Positions 39,974-53,205 of a DNA stretch of 64,000 nucleotides are shown one piece after another (within the stretch, counting starts at the first letter, position 1; every line of letters begins with the position of its first letter). Under the pieces are notes generated by a model that saw only the letters and a list, made by a program, of their open reading frames with translations, was not told where the DNA came from and did no database searches. The stretch spans positions 844,622 to 908,621 of the forward strand of contig KB722745.1 of NCBI GenBank assembly GCA_000349905.1, in the 5' to 3' direction. The translations under genes and the position numbers were made by a program. The DNA is from Volvariella volvacea V23. Taxonomy: Eukaryota > Basidiomycota > Agaricomycetes > Agaricales > Pluteaceae.

Positions 39974-42736
39974 ATTGTGTGATGATGTATGAGGTACGTA
40001 ATGCGCGGCCTTGTGGGTGCGGTCGGCTATGGTGTTTAATGAGCTCAAAGCGCAAGACTCGGCGCGGATGACGGAGGTCGAGGATAAAGCACTCGACCAG
40101 GAGGGAAGGTGGGGTGGGGTATGTGATCAGGAAGAAGACCCGTGAGAGGCGAGTCGATTAAGTACTCTTCTCGGAGGGGAAGGGGGGCAGTGGATTCGGG
40201 GACCTGGCGGATCCAACAAAAAGATGCCAACAGCAAGGGGGAAGATCTGACAACCACAAAAGGGTGGCAAGTGGCAAAACAATCCCAAAAAGCAGCGGGT
40301 GATATGGGCCACACTGGCACACCAACCGTGGGCTTGGGATCAAGGTTCCTCCTGCATGGGACATTGGGCCAGATGCGAGGGGAGGGAGGGGAGCAGTGTG
40401 TCAGCGGAGATCTATATCGGGAAAGGGGCTAACGTAGCGGCTGCACTCACCTTATTGTTCTCGTCTGATTTGGAGCGAGATGCTTTTGCTAATCCGCTGG
40501 CCAGATCAGCAGGGGCTTGCGAAAACGGCGCAGTGCTCCCAAGGTGGTGCACAATTGGCGTGTGAGCGACCTGTGGATGGAGAAAGCGCGGTGGTTGCGT
40601 TGAAAAAAGAAGAAAAAAGTCAAAAGCTTGGGCGGGGGAGAAGCAGAAAGCAACTTTGCAGCAGGGCGAGATAAGTAGTGCTCCGTGNNNNNNNNNNNNN
40701 NNNNNNNNNNNNNNNNNNNNNNNNNNNNNNNNNNNNNNNNNNNNNNNNNNNNNNNNNNNNNNNNNNNNNNNNNNNNNNNNNNNNNNNTCGCTCCCTTGAT
40801 GGCCAGCATCGCAGGCATTGGGTCCTGTTCGTTATTGTCATCTTCATTCCGCGCCTTGCTTCATTTTCGGGCTCTTGAAACGACTGTCCATCTTCAGCCA
40901 TCTCTTGCCAATTCCATCCACCGCAACAAAGGAAATGTCAAAATAGGCTGTCCTGCCTACTTTGGCAGCCCCTCGATCATTTTGAGAACGACCCTTTTGA
41001 TCGGTCACACAAGTCAAAATCAGGCAGTAAATCAACATGTGACCTCTTTTGATATTCACATTTCCTCGCGCGCTCGCTGTTGCGTCTGCTGGGCCACCGT
41101 CGACAGTCGAGCAAAGGACAGGGGACGCTCGATAAGCCCTCCGACATACCCAGCCTCGCAACATTATTCTTGCGCACTGACGCCGGTTGTCTTCCAAGCA
41201 ATCATTATCTCCATCATGTCTTGAAAGTCTCCAGGAATTTTCCAGCATTTCCATGGCATTTGCCACCAATTTCTCTCTCGCTCTCAAGAATAGACGCCAT
41301 GCCCTTCATACCACATGTCACGACGTCGCACGATGTCAGAGTGTTAATTGCGGGCGAGGGCTCGCATTGCACGCGAAATAACACATACTATTTTCGCTAG
41401 TGAGATACAATACATCATCGTCATAGTACGCATAGTTACAGCAATACGACCGAGAGAACATAGACACACGAATAAGAGAATATATAATACAAAGTCCCTC
41501 TCCGTACCACCAGTGCATCGGATCCTTCAAATATGAACACAGAGACCAATTCGAACGGAACCAAGGGAACCTAGCCGCCCACTCTGCTCCGGTTCCCTCG
41601 ACCAAATCCAAAATGGTTCGAGATAAAGCATAAAATATATATGTGACATTTTAGGCATTGTTGTAGGTCCATCAAATCCAAGTAGGTCCATCAATGCACG
41701 AATAGTTAGCTCGTCGTGTGGCTGCAATGGCAACGTCATCCTGTTTTTAGTCCTATTCACCGACCATGCCCGTCTGCATCGCGTGGTACAGGACACGCAG
41801 ATCACCCGGGCATGGGGCCCGGAGACGTGTTTTGCTCAGGGGGTTTCGAGCGAGTGAACGGGGATAGATTTAGGGGCGTGTGATTGTTCCAAGCGATGAG
41901 CGGGCAATATATGAGGAGATTGGAGGCAATGCGGTCGCGTTTGAGGTGTGAATAACATCGAACAGCCTGTCCGTATCCTGGAGAGGTGGGAATGACCGGC
42001 AAGTAGCTGACCCAATAGTCAAACCACTTGTGAAGCATAAGGGCGCCATTGCACTTGGACGATCCCCACACTATCAAACTCGCATAGAAACCACCCAACA
42101 CGACGACTGCCACCCTCACTCTAGGGCCCTCTGCCGTCGACCGACCTAACCACATTCATCGCCAACCACCTAAATAGCCCGCTAACCACACCCTCAACTC
42201 TCCCACCCCCTAATCTCCAAACCTACCCCCCATCACTACGACCCGCCACAATCGACCCGAGTTGTAAGCACGCGAAAGTAATTTTCCTAACCCTAGTTGT
42301 TCCCTCGTCCTTTCAATCTTCCTTTTCTGGCCATGCTAAAACTCCCGCTCCGAGGGATAGAGGCAATGTAGATGCCCAACGACGAGACCGGCCGCACGCG
42401 CCACGCAAGCCACCAACAACAGGTTTTGTTGTGTTTTTGCCTAGGGAGGAGGAGGAGGAATTATGATAGTGCTGAAGCACCGAAATTGGATATGGGTAGA
42501 AAGCAACCATGGAAAATAGCAATAACGATAACCACGACCGAGACCCATGACAAAAACCAAAAACAAGAAACCGAAAACCGAAACATGAATCCAGAGAGAA
42601 CTAGGGCGAAGAGCCACAGCACAAAAACAGTGGGTGGCATTATCGATATCGCTCTAGTCCCGATGACCCCAGGCCCAACCTGGACCAAGGGTACAATGTA
42701 ACGCCAGGACGAGTGCGCATTTTTTTTTCATTGCGA
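39974..42736. other. 2.8-kb stretch with gap, no supported gene
   Basis: Contains the F-box promoter side and the 3' flank of the Zn2Cys6 regulator, and a 100-N gap. None of the frames has recognisable content. A gene could be partly hidden by the gap. Confidence 0.45.
40688..40787. other. Assembly gap (100 N)
   Basis: Exactly 100 N, a scaffold placeholder in an apparently non-coding stretch. Confidence 0.99.
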
Positions 42737-45700
42737 TCACCGCTGTAGCCCAAACGGCTCGGTTCCAAACAACCCAAGCCCAGTGCTAACGTCCATGTGA
42801 TCCGAAGTAACACTCCTAGAAGGACTTGCAGCGTTCGCACTAGCAGCCGATTCGAACAGCGCCATCATGTCCACGGGCGACATCGACATGAACATCTGAG
42901 TCGGATCGTCCGGGTTTGCGTTAGCGCCAGGGCCATTAGTGCCGTTATTACTAGCCGCATTCGAAGCATCGATGGACATTCGTCGAGGGTCTAGCGATCC
43001 ACCCGCTCCGTTCGCAGTGTTGCTATTATTGTTCGATGCTGCAGGTGGAGAGCTAGCTGTTGCTATTGAAGACGGAGCCGAAGATCCATTAAGATGCGAA
43101 TTCGTCGGAATCTTAGACGCCGATAACATACTTGTGGGTCCATGTCCATTAAGGAACCCTCCAATCCCTGTCACTCCATTGAATCCGCCAAACCCAATCC
43201 CAAACGGGTTGCTTGAAACAGGAGGTACATTTGCGGATGTGTTGTTGTTGCTATTCGCCGGGGTGGAGGGATTAGGAGCATTGGAATGATGCGGTTTCGT
43301 GTCAACGCCGACGCTGAAAAAGTCAGAGGGGGAGAACCCTTCTGGGCTGCTGTGCTGGGAAGGCGCAGAGTCTGAGGCTGCAGATCCACCACTGTTGACA
43401 CCAATGGAGCCGTTAGCGCCATTCATAAACTTGGGTGACGCTTTTGATGTAGAACAGGCCTTCTTGCGAACTGGGCGAATCCAGGCAGGTCTTCCAGAAC
43501 CGTTAATACCATTAACACCCGACTGCGAGTGTTGGGATGTATGGGATGGGCCGGTGCCGGTGCTTGAGTTTGTGCCCGAAGGGTTAGAAGGGAGGTCAAG
43601 TGGAATTTGGGTTACTGGAACAAATCGGAAACGAAAACGTCATTAACACCCGGTATGGAGATTGGGATCAAAAGGAAAATCATGAGCAAAGGCAAAATAT
43701 TGGAGATCATACGAAAGGGTCGAATAACGAGCGACAATATCACGAGAATGATGAAGGATAAAACACGAGACAAAGGCGGCCGAAAGAGATGAATGATGGT
43801 AGACTTACGCCTGCAGAATTCTTCCATCAGATCTCCGGAGCGTTGTCCACAGACGTAACGGCCGCTGAATCTTCTCAATAAACCTACACAAGATCTCAGG
43901 GCGTCCAAGCCTGGAGGGATGAGATGTTGCAGGGCGTCGGTTTTGCAGCAAAGGAGGACTGCAACCAAAGTCCGGCCGGCTTGAGTTAGTTGATGAATAA
44001 CGTGTACACCATCTACAAAGCAAATTGAATGAGTAAAGGTAGCAAAAACAGCGCGTCTACTTACAATACGTCATCAATCCCTTTTTTGCAATGTGCAGGT
44101 GAGACGCTATGAGCTGCAACGCAGCGCTGTGGGCAGCAGCCAAAGCTTCCTTTTCCACCTCAGTCTGTTCCTCACTCGCTCCCACTCCCATCTCGGTCTC
44201 CCGGTGATGCCTGTCAGCGATCATCTCTGAGAACCTATGCCTGTGAATCAACAACCTCACAAATTGTTCCGCACAGTGCAATCTCTGCGCCTGTGTGAAC
44301 CTAATTGTATCATCGCTGGCCAGTGTGTCAGGTGTATGAGCCCAATATGGCGGAATGGTCCTATGGATCTCATCCAGCATCGCCTCTTCTTCCTTCAGCT
44401 GCTTAGCCCTTCTCGCATTTCCACTCCCGCAAAGAAGTGCTGCGGCCCGGTACATGAAAGAGGAAGGATCTTCCTGCCGAGGTGGGGGAAGGTCCAAAAC
44501 TGATTCCAGAACAACCATAATTCGCAACGTCAACACGAACGCTGCCAATCTGCATTCTGCTGGGGGTGGACTTCCACTCGTGATGATCCCCTCTTTCGTG
44601 ATGAACTCGTCGTCGACCTGAGCGGGTTCTCCGACATCACAGTCCCTGAACCTGATAACCGGAGGTCGCCCAAAATGCGCGCTCAGTTGCTTATCCCAGA
44701 TGTAAACACACCAAAACGTCCGCTTCCTAACCTCCTCTTCGATAGCGTCAAAGACATCGTACGTGTCCGCTGAACGGTGCAATCCAGCATCTATGCACAT
44801 CGTTACGGCTTCCCCGAGTAACGCCGCGGCTTTTGACAATCGACCTAAGCCCACTCCATAGACAGCTCCGATTAAGTTGGCTTGAATGTTGTAAAGTGTT
44901 GGACGGTCGGCTATCGGTAAGGTACGTAGGCGATGTAAGAGTTCGAACCATTGGGTACCTGCGGATATACCGTCGTTTGGGTCGGCTCGGACTCGGGGAT
45001 CATCCATGTGTCGCGAGGATAGACAGCATATAGCGACAATGAATGCTGCGAAACCTGGTTCACCCCACTTTTGTGGGTTCCCATAGTCCTGAAATGGGGT
45101 TGTGTTAGTAGACGTAGACGAAGGAGATCGGCAATAGAGAATGGAATAAATGTAAGCGAGCCAAGAACGGGAGTGAGAAAGAAGACGCTCTGTGTGGCTC
45201 AGGGACGAGAAAAAGAAGCAACAGCGAATCGCTTATGCTTGTCATACTCACTGCAAGAAATGTCGGTACGTGGAGGAAGGGTAGGAGATAGTACGAGGTG
45301 GAGAGGTAGCATTGAACGAGACTGTTAAACGATTGGTCAAGAGTTTTCGTGTCAGTTTAAGAACCCATCGCAGCGGACGAAAGACGAGGAATGATTGACA
45401 TTCCTCGGCGATTACCCACCTATCCATGAGGTCCGGAGGTATGAACGCTGTTATCAATCGCCATAAAGTTTGCGGATTGATATCGGTCGTTCGGCGGGGT
45501 GCACGGTTGGGGAACCAGTCGGTATTAACTGCGGGTGTATGATGGGATGAGGCGTTATTAGCGTTATTATTAGAATTAGAGGACCGAGAGATATCTGCTA
45601 GTGATTGGCCGTTGGGGGGTCCGTGACGTTCGAGCAAGAGATCCAAGACCGGGAGCCCAGAGGTTTCGCCTTGCCAACGTGTGTGACCCTCGTCATCGAA

Positions 45701-46552
45701 GTAGAGGTATGATGCCGAGAGAGAGTTTTTGGATGTCTCTTCGGACAATTGATCGGATGGAGTCATGGAATTAGCGGGATATGCAGTAGAAGACCCGGAA
45801 AATAATGCGTTGAATGCAGCGCTCGGACTATGAGACGAGCCATCTTGCTTGGGATCATGGAAATGGTTGGATGGGTTGGTAAGCGGGAAGACGTGCAGTG
45901 AAGGAGGTGGCACTCCGGATGGGAATTGCATGCTGGGATAGCCAAAGGGTGCGATGGGGGTAGTTGGGGTTTCTACTCCCTGATGGTGAATGTGGTTGAG
46001 GAAGTTGGCACCGCCGGCAGCAAAGACTGCAGGCGGAATGGCTTGTATCAGGCTTTCTAGGTGTTGCATACGGTCCTCCAATGTAGCTGTGCGTCTGAGC
46101 ACGGGTGAGTTGGATCATGTATAGCTGGATGCTATACGCAGAACTTACTTGGACTTGTGGGGATGCGTCCTTTTCCCTGGCTCCTCAAACGTGCAAGGCG
46201 AGCTGGCAGTAAGACATGCCTGACATGGATGGCCTTCGTCACATTTTATGCGTCTGCGTCTGAAAGTGATGGGAGCAGTGATGAGGCTGGTGTCCGTCGA
46301 GCAAGATGATAACCTTACCTGCACCGATCACAAGCTCTAGGAAGCGTAAGGGTTGCAGGGGCAATCAATCAGCAAAGCCCAAGATGGCAAGTAGACCAAG
46401 AGGGAGGCGCGGGGAAGGGTCGGTGCCAGGAGGAATTCCGCTCACAAGACCTACCTGCTCAGCTTGAATCGCCTCTCCTTCAGTATGGACGACGTGGTGG
46501 ACGAGGAGGCTTGCTCTTGTTGGTTGGACTCGGCGGTGGTTATCGGGGGCAT
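42737..46552 (-). CDS. Zn2Cys6 fungal transcription factor
   Basis: DNA-binding regulator of about 1,000-1,100 residues. The start at 46552 ([17 protein letters not shown]) reads KERRFKLSR across an intron into ACDRCR, then across a second intron into [24 protein letters not shown]. The six cysteines follow C-X2-C-X6-C-X5-C-X2-C-X6-C, a binuclear zinc cluster. A short helical linker ([20 protein letters not shown]) and a low-complexity segment follow. Then comes the fungal-specific regulatory domain ([77 protein letters not shown]). The C-terminal 230 residues are Asn/Ser/Gly-rich, probably an activation region, ending [12 protein letters not shown]. A longer frame beginning at 46634 also reaches this region but in another register, so 46552 is preferred. 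The target pathway is unknown. Confidence 0.9.
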
Positions 46553-48755
46553 TGCGGTGGAAGTCGAGGAAGAAATGCGGAGGAAGGGGGAGGTGGGACA
46601 AGTGAGCAGAAGATGGGATGCAGAAGAGATACATATAGAGAATAAGGTTGGGGTAATTAATAGGAGAATGGCAAGCAGGGCAACAAATAAAATATCTCAA
46701 TCGTCCACCAGGCTGCTCATTCTCGTAACCGATTTTACCCGACTGCTTGCGCAACAACTTCCAGATTCGCTCGGTGGATACCACGCTATGTACCCGGTCA
46801 ATACTTTAATCTGGCGAGCTCGCCAGCCCAGATGCCCGACGCAATCTCAGCTGATCTCTGCATTGCGCATGACGCATGACCCTTAGTCTGCAGACTCCTC
46901 AAGCATCTCGTCTAGGGAATTTCCGGAGCATTCGCCGTAAACCTAGCCTGGATGCGAGCATCCATTGCAACCAAAACCGTAAGCAGGGCGTAATCGGTCA
47001 GGAAAGCTCACAAACGCCGCCGTTACCATTGGTGCCCACGCCTTTTCTGATATGATTATCTCCTTCTCCATCTCGGCTAGTCCCTGTCACGCTGGTCTGC
47101 AGACCTCCCCAGAGTCACAAACCGTGACATCGCAGTCCAAATCCGATATGTCCTATGGCTTGTGTTCATCTTTGACCCGGCCGTGGCTCAAGGAAGACCC
47201 GATGCAATAAAAAGAGGCTCACGAGCGAATCGCATCGCAGGTGCCTTACTGCAATGAATCGTCGTCGGCATCGTACGCCACACAATGAGCGTCCACAGGC
47301 TGATGAAGATGGGATGGGCCCAGACGCGTTGCGGCTCCCGTCCTTGACAATGCTAGCCCAGCTAGGCAGGGTTTGGAGGGAAATAAGCATACAATTTGGG
47401 TAGCAAACGGTGATGGATGTCGTATAGCAATGCAGTCTGGGCTGTCGGATTGAATGCTCGATGGAGGTGGCAGTGTGGGGGTCGACAGAAATTTTTGTGG
47501 GGATACGGCTTGGGATGCGGGGTAATAAAAATATCGATCGTTCAGGCCAAGCCGGAAAAAGCAAACAACGTGGAGAAAGGGGCTAACGAGGACAACAAAC
47601 CTTCAAGAAAATAAGCTTTGACCCTCCCGAAAGATTCCATCATCCTTGATGTTTGTATTCGGCCTGGCGGTGCATATATCTTGCACACCACATCCCGATG
47701 CCGTTCTATTGATGGCTAAACGCGATCTGTCGGACGAACTGCAAGTACCAGCGCAGTTTTGCCTGCCAGGAGCGTATGTTTCGGCCCAAAGGAGCAGAAA
47801 TGAACCACGATACCCCACGGTGCCCCATCCTTGCATCCATTTTTAACGCCACAATCAGGACCATCGGCCCCGGCAGCCTCGCAATGTGCGCATTGGGGGA
47901 TAGTAGTTCGAGAAATGTGGCCAGCAATCCCAAGTTGGCAACCTTCATGACCATCGATAGCGTCGCTACGAAGCTCCCTGCTTCCACAAGTAAGCATTGT
48001 TCTACCGACTGATCTAAACTAATATATATGCGCAAACAGAAACATCTCGGAAACGAAGAACACCGCGCAGGCTTCTACAGCCTCGTGCTACGGGCTGAAC
48101 ACTTAGTAAGGGAAATACGACTTGACTACAACAGATATTATAAGCAATATTCATCATATCAAGTCACTCACCCCTTCACTTGCGCACATAAAAAATGTGC
48201 CCACCATGCTGAAACGCACCCTTTGCCCAGAGCTGCTGGTCAGGGTTTTCACAATGAAAATTTGCAGTTTCTCAGAACTACGGAATCCTAACCGGTTGGC
48301 ACCGTGCAACCCTATTCTGGCTTGAGTGCGCGACCCTGTTACGGTGGCTGCTCCGCTCCCTACCGCTCGAGTGCAGTGCGCACTTCATCCTCCCCCAGGC
48401 CCATATGCAGGCTCCATCGCCGGCCTATGAGTAGTTCTTAAGTCCTCCATGACTCTCGCGCTGCCTGGCCCAGGAAATTTGGGAGCCTCCCGCCGCTAGC
48501 GCCCGAGGTTATTCGGGTCGAACACCGCCTACGAACATGAAACAGCTCTCCACGGTAGTTGGGTCGCTTATGCCTCTAGCAACGAGTAGCGCGCCCTCTA
48601 GTACGTACAACGGCCCATGGACGGCGACCTCAGCGCATATATAAAGCGGCCTAGGGCGCCCACTTTTCTCCTTATCTGTCTCGTCTCTTCCAGGCCAGCC
48701 ATCTGACCAAGTTACTCTCTTTAATCTCCCAACCAATCTCATTCACTCGTTCACA
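46553..48755. other. 2.2-kb intergenic stretch, no supported gene
   Basis: Shared upstream region of the minus-strand Zn2Cys6 gene and the plus-strand hydrophobin. Short frames (for example minus 47166-47564, minus 47706-48035) have no family features. The hydrophobin TATA box lies at its right end. Confidence 0.5.
48638..48645 (+). promoter_or_regulatory. TATA box of the hydrophobin gene
   Basis: TATATAAA about 111 bp upstream of the hydrophobin ATG, in a CT-rich leader typical of highly expressed fungal genes. Confidence 0.7.
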
Positions 48756-49210
48756 ATGTTCTCCAAGCTCGCTCTTGTCGTCGCTGCCACCATGGCCGTC
48801 TTCGCTGTTGCTACCCCTGTTCCAGGTGGTCAGCCTGGTGTCTGCCACACCGGCTATATTGCTTGCTGTGACGACGTTCAAGATAGGCAATCCGCTAAGG
48901 TTACTGAAATCATTGGCCTGCTGAATCTTGACGCCAGCGACATTACCGGATCTGTGGGCTTGCATTGCAGCCCCATTAATGTCATTGCAGGTGGCGCTGG
49001 TGCTAAGTGGTATGTAGCTTATCAAGGTACCGTGATCTACAACTGATGATGTCTCTCGTCATGTAGTGAGGCTAAGCCCGTTTGCTGCGAGAAGAACAAC
49101 TTCAGTGAGTATCTGGTATTTCTTTTCGAGACGACCGTGCTGACCACTTATTTTTAGATGGCCTTGTTGTATCTGGATGCAGCCCAATCGACATCAATCT
49201 CTTTCACTAA
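48756..49210 (+). CDS. Class I hydrophobin
   Basis: Small secreted amphipathic protein that self-assembles on hyphal and spore surfaces at air-water interfaces. 114 residues in three exons. Signal peptide MFSKLALVVAATMAVFAVAT, then a short Pro/Gly segment, then eight cysteines in the hydrophobin order: VCHTGYIACC, LHCSPI, AKC, KPVCCEKN, SGCSPI. The spacings are C-X6-CC-X32-C-X13-C-X5-CC-X12-C, with nine residues after the last. The X32 loop and overall spacing place it in class I. Introns interrupt after AAGTG (GTATGT donor) and after AACTTCA (GTGAGT donor), at sites common in basidiomycete hydrophobins. Stop TAA is at 49208-49210. Confidence 0.96.
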
Positions 49211-49777
49211 TTTCTTTCTTCGGACATGGAACCCGAGCTTTGGAGGTTTGTGATGTGGTCCGGTTGTGTGAGAGATTAGCTGGACGAGCTGGATTCCTCT
49301 TTCGATATTTTAGTTTTAGACCCAGTCGTATAATGTCCGTCACATCGCTTTGGCATCACAATCATTATTTAGATTGAACCTTGACTTATCAATATGAGGG
49401 CTTTATAAGTGTAGTGGGCAGATAGCGTATGTTCGTGGAAATATCAGCTCCTCAGCTGGCCGACATTGTGGACTACATTTCTGGCTACGTGTTCATTGCC
49501 ATCCAAAAATAAATGGGGTCATAACAGTTAACACATCGACTCAAATCAACAGGTTGATCAAAAAGAAAATTGAACGGTCCGACAACCACCAACTAATTTG
49601 AGTCTGTACTTCTGTTCCAACAACTTGGTCCTTGTGCCTAATGCGAATCCTGACCGGCCTAACCGCTACGTATCGGACAGCTACAAGCAGAGCTTGTGGC
49701 CGGGAATGAACGGTCCGGTCATCCGGCACGCGGGTACGGGGCTAAACACCCGGAACACTTCTTGGAATCAAATACAG
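49211..49777. other. Intergenic, no gene seen
   Basis: Hydrophobin 3' flank and upstream region of the amidotransferase-like gene. An in-frame ATG at about 49706 could extend the next gene by 24 residues, but the family start fits 49778 better. Confidence 0.5.
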
Positions 49778-50784
49778 ATGAGCAGCAAACGAGTTGCCGT
49801 CCTCCTCTGCGATTCTCTCCACCCCAAAGTCCAAGAAGTCAACGGAGACTACCCTGTTATCTACCCAGGTTTCTTGCAATCCAGTTTACCTAACCCGGAG
49901 AGCAATCAAGCGATCGTAGATTGCTATGATGTGGTGAATGCTATGGTCTACCCTGATGATGAGAAGCTGAGGCAGTATGACGGGATTGTGTTGACGGGCT
50001 CAGGTTGGTGCCTTTTTTTCACTTTCTTGACGGGCTAGATTGAGTTGGGTGGGAATTGCTGATATATATGCTGTAACTGGTTTAGCTTCGTCTGCTTATG
50101 AGGACAAAGCGTGGATCAATAAGCTCGTGGCTTTCGTTGCCAATGTAGCTGAGAGATATCCACAAATACGTATTATTGGCAAGTCCCAATCCCCTCAATT
50201 GGCAACATTGGGTGATGATCGGTCGTGTACTGTGTATAGGAATATGTTTTGGGCACCAGATCATTGCGCGGGCACTGGGTGGCACTTGCGTCCCTAATGA
50301 CGGCAAATGGGAGATAGGACCCACCCCGCTAGACCTGACACCACTTGGCAAGAAGATATTCGGGCAAGATTCAGTTGTACGTTTTCCTTTTCTGTCTATA
50401 CGGCTCCCGGAGTTGAGTCTTCACCGGGAGTAGAATATACAAGAAATGCACAGAGACCACGTTCCCGAGGTTCTGCCCAACTTTTATCTCCTTGGCTCCA
50501 CGTCGACGTGTTATAACCAAGGAATGGTCCAATTTTATCCCTCCGTTTCATCGTCATCTTCGCCTCCATCCGACTTTAAACTCAGGGACATACACATATT
50601 CACTGTTCAAGGACACCCAGAGTTCACAGAGTCGATCGTCAACTCGATTGTTGAGATCAGAAGATATGTCGGGGTGATAAGTGATGAACTAGCACAGGAC
50701 GTGGAGAGGAGGAAGTATTGGAGGAACGATGGCGTCCCAGTAATTGGGAAGGCTATTTGGGGTGTATTGGGTGTTGATGCTTGA
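49778..50784 (+). CDS. Class I glutamine-amidotransferase-like protein
   Basis: Stand-alone GATase1-fold protein of about 290 residues; relatives hydrolyse gamma-glutamyl amides or peptides, but the substrate here is unknown. It starts MSSKRVAVLLCDSLHPKV, followed by LRQYDGIVLTGSASSAYEDK (intron after TGS). The nucleophile elbow is rebuilt across an intron as IRIIGICFGHQIIARALGG, with the catalytic Cys in ICFGHQ. The catalytic His-x-Glu is in FTVQGHPEFTESIVNSIVEI. About four exons, with stop TGA at 50782-50784. The triad Cys-His-Glu appears complete. The 5' end is ambiguous because an upstream in-frame ATG exists near 49706. It is close to the hydrophobin and convergent with the P450 pair, with no clear functional link. 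Confidence 0.85.
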
Positions 50785-51030
50785 ACTTGACGACTTAATA
50801 CTTGGCAGGGTCCAAGTGAGTGGTGCAGGGCCGGTCCAACGAACGTTCAGGATGACTGATGCATTGGACGCGCAGCTTGCACGGTAATTAAGCATGTACA
50901 AATCATATACAATGTCAATGGTTGGTAATTAAATTTAATTAAAATTGTCCAATGTGAGAGCCACAGCACATTCCTGACAGGAGCTGTCAGCCACGATGCA
51001 AGATAGCGCACACTGAATGATGGAACCTCA

Positions 51031-53205
51031 TCAACTCTGATCCTCGCTGGGTAAAGGCTTCTTGATGAGTTCAACTGCCTTTGCCGATCGAGGCTTAATG
51101 TTGCATTTGAACGGCTTGAGGTGACTAGCGAGATTCAATACATGTATCTAGATATTATTGAATCTAGTACTTACCTGATGGTACTGCTTTGAACTTCGTA
51201 CTTGAGATCAGCATTAGTATTCTTGGTAATATTAAAAGTGGCAAGGATTGTGGCACAGCTAATATAGATGGATGCTTCAACCAATAGACGACCTGTTTCG
51301 ACGAGCAACGTAGTGTTAGGCAATGCGAGGTAGAGAGTTGGTGCTAGAAACGACACCTGGGCAGATTCTGAGCATGGAATCATTAGAATAGTCAGAGCCG
51401 AGCTTAATTACGGCAGGAGGGCTCCAAATCCAAAGCAAATCAGACGAGGGTCACGCTCGGGGATATCAGATTCTTTAGTTTTGAGATATCGCGCAGGATT
51501 AAATTCATCGGGATTGTGGTACACATCCGGATCGTGTGTCATGGCCCTAGGTATCGTGATGCAATCGCATTGGTTTGTATAAAATTGTATTGAGACCCAG
51601 AAAGGCATTTCGAGTACGCATACCATATGTTGGCGATAACCATTGTTCCCTTAGGAATAAAATACCCATTGTAGATGTCTTCCTCCGTCGAAACATGTGG
51701 TAATCCTTAGACGTAGGATGTGAGTGCGTTACAAAACAGGCAATGAGCACTGCATATGACCCACCTGTAGGAGCCAAGGAGTGCCAACGCAAGACTTCCC
51801 ACACCAGAGCTCTTGTGTATGGCAAATTATCCCAATCTTCTATACTGGGGAGGCGATCTGTACCGACGATTTGGTCGATTTCTGTTTGTGCTCTTGCTTG
51901 TACTTGGGGATACTTTGCCATGGCAAAGAAGAACGACTGAATAGAGGCAACGGTCTGGCTCAATGGTAAGAATGGAAGAGGCGGAGACAAGAAGGAGTTC
52001 CTACGGTATCCCCTCCGCCTGAAATCAGAGACATGAGTTCGTAAAAACATATAGGATAAATATCCTTGCTCTTACTAACCTGCATACATGCTCGATGCAC
52101 TCCATTTGAGACGATCTATGGCTTCGTCTCCTAGCTCTTCCAACTCCTCCAAGCTGTTGCTCACGAAACAGTCAACATGTCCAATTTCCTGAGTCTAGGG
52201 TTAGTACACGCTAGACACGACGAAACAGAGTTTTGTAAAGCACTGACCATCTGCGATCTCGTCCAGTTAAACGTTTCATTGACAGTTTTCCGGGATATTT
52301 CAGTCTGCCTGCGCATAAATTCTTTCCACCCGGTACCAGGGAACCAGTCGGGAATATATTTCACTGGGTTTGGTGTCAGAACCTATGTGCACGACGCAAG
52401 AATAGGATGCCACGTACACGGTGGGATTAGCTCCACTAAGAATCGACCTGGGACAGCAATCTCTGAAAATCCCTTCATTTCGCTTTGCACGAGTTCTACA
52501 AAATAATCATTGTATTCTTTTACTTGATAGCCATACGCGGCACGCATAATCACTGCCGCAGCGAAGCTATATAGCCGTTAAGAAATGGTTATCCACGCAC
52601 AGTCGGACAAGAATAGACTCACTACTCTGCATGGGTCATGAAACTTTCTGGCTCAGATAGCAGCTTCCTCGCAAACCTCTGACCTTCTTCCTCCTCGATT
52701 TGGTTATATTTCCTCAAAGCAGTCGTATTACCCATAGCTTTAGCAAAGAACCTACGATAGGCTTTCAAGCGATCATTATACGGCTGGATAGCCATCCCGC
52801 GACTCAAGCCCACAAGTTCTATCATTTGCAAGAAGGGTCGATCAGAGTATATTGACCCACGTTTTTCGAGCAGGTCTATGGCCGTTGGGAAGGAATCGAT
52901 GATGAGCATCGGCTTGCCGAGTAATGAGAGGTAAATCACGTCGCCTGTACATGTGCATGATAGATGTGCGGTTAGTTTTTTGTAGTTGCTAAATGTGGCC
53001 GATACTAGGTATAGTCACCATATTTCTTTGCCCATTCAGCAAATGTAAGCCATGGTTGTTCCTTTGGTATATCCAGCACATTCCCAATTAATGGCAGGCC
53101 TCTGGGGCCAGGTGTTAGATTCTTCTTCCAGAGTGCCTTACTGGCAATTAGGGAGGTGCATATGAGGACTATTCCAATGAGAGCACTTTGGAACGGGGAA
53201 TCCAT
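51031..53205 (-). CDS. Cytochrome P450 copy 2 (intact frame, altered heme loop)
   Basis: Membrane-anchored class II P450 monooxygenase of about 510 residues in about ten exons. It starts MDSPFQSALIGIVLICTSLI (ER anchor), then LTPGPRGLPLIGNVL, VIYLSLLGKPMLIIDSF, YGYQVKEYNDYFVEL and FFFAMAKYPQVQARAQTEID, with ExxR in LVWEVLRWHSLAPTG and FNPARYLKTKESDIPERDPR. It ends HLKPFKCNIKPRSAKAVE and EDQS-stop at 51031. The heme loop is odd: exon sequence around 51410-51425 gives FGFGALLP joined to ICPG, whereas the tandem neighbour has FGFGRRICPG. The consensus Arg is missing and two residues are inserted before the cysteine. The splice donor used (GTAATT) also differs from the paralogue's GTAAGA. Everything else stays open. 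The substrate is unknown, and the enzyme may be inactive. Confidence 0.85.

Noticed and set aside
46365..46784. Alternative start of the Zn2Cys6 protein at 46634
   Set aside because: The register from that ATG does not join the zinc-cluster exons, whereas the ATG at 46552 gives [15 protein letters not shown] directly.
47706..48035. Minus-strand frame of 109 residues with hydrophobic stretches
   Set aside because: The frame has no signal peptide, no splice-supported extension and no family features, and overlapping frames on both strands are of similar length.
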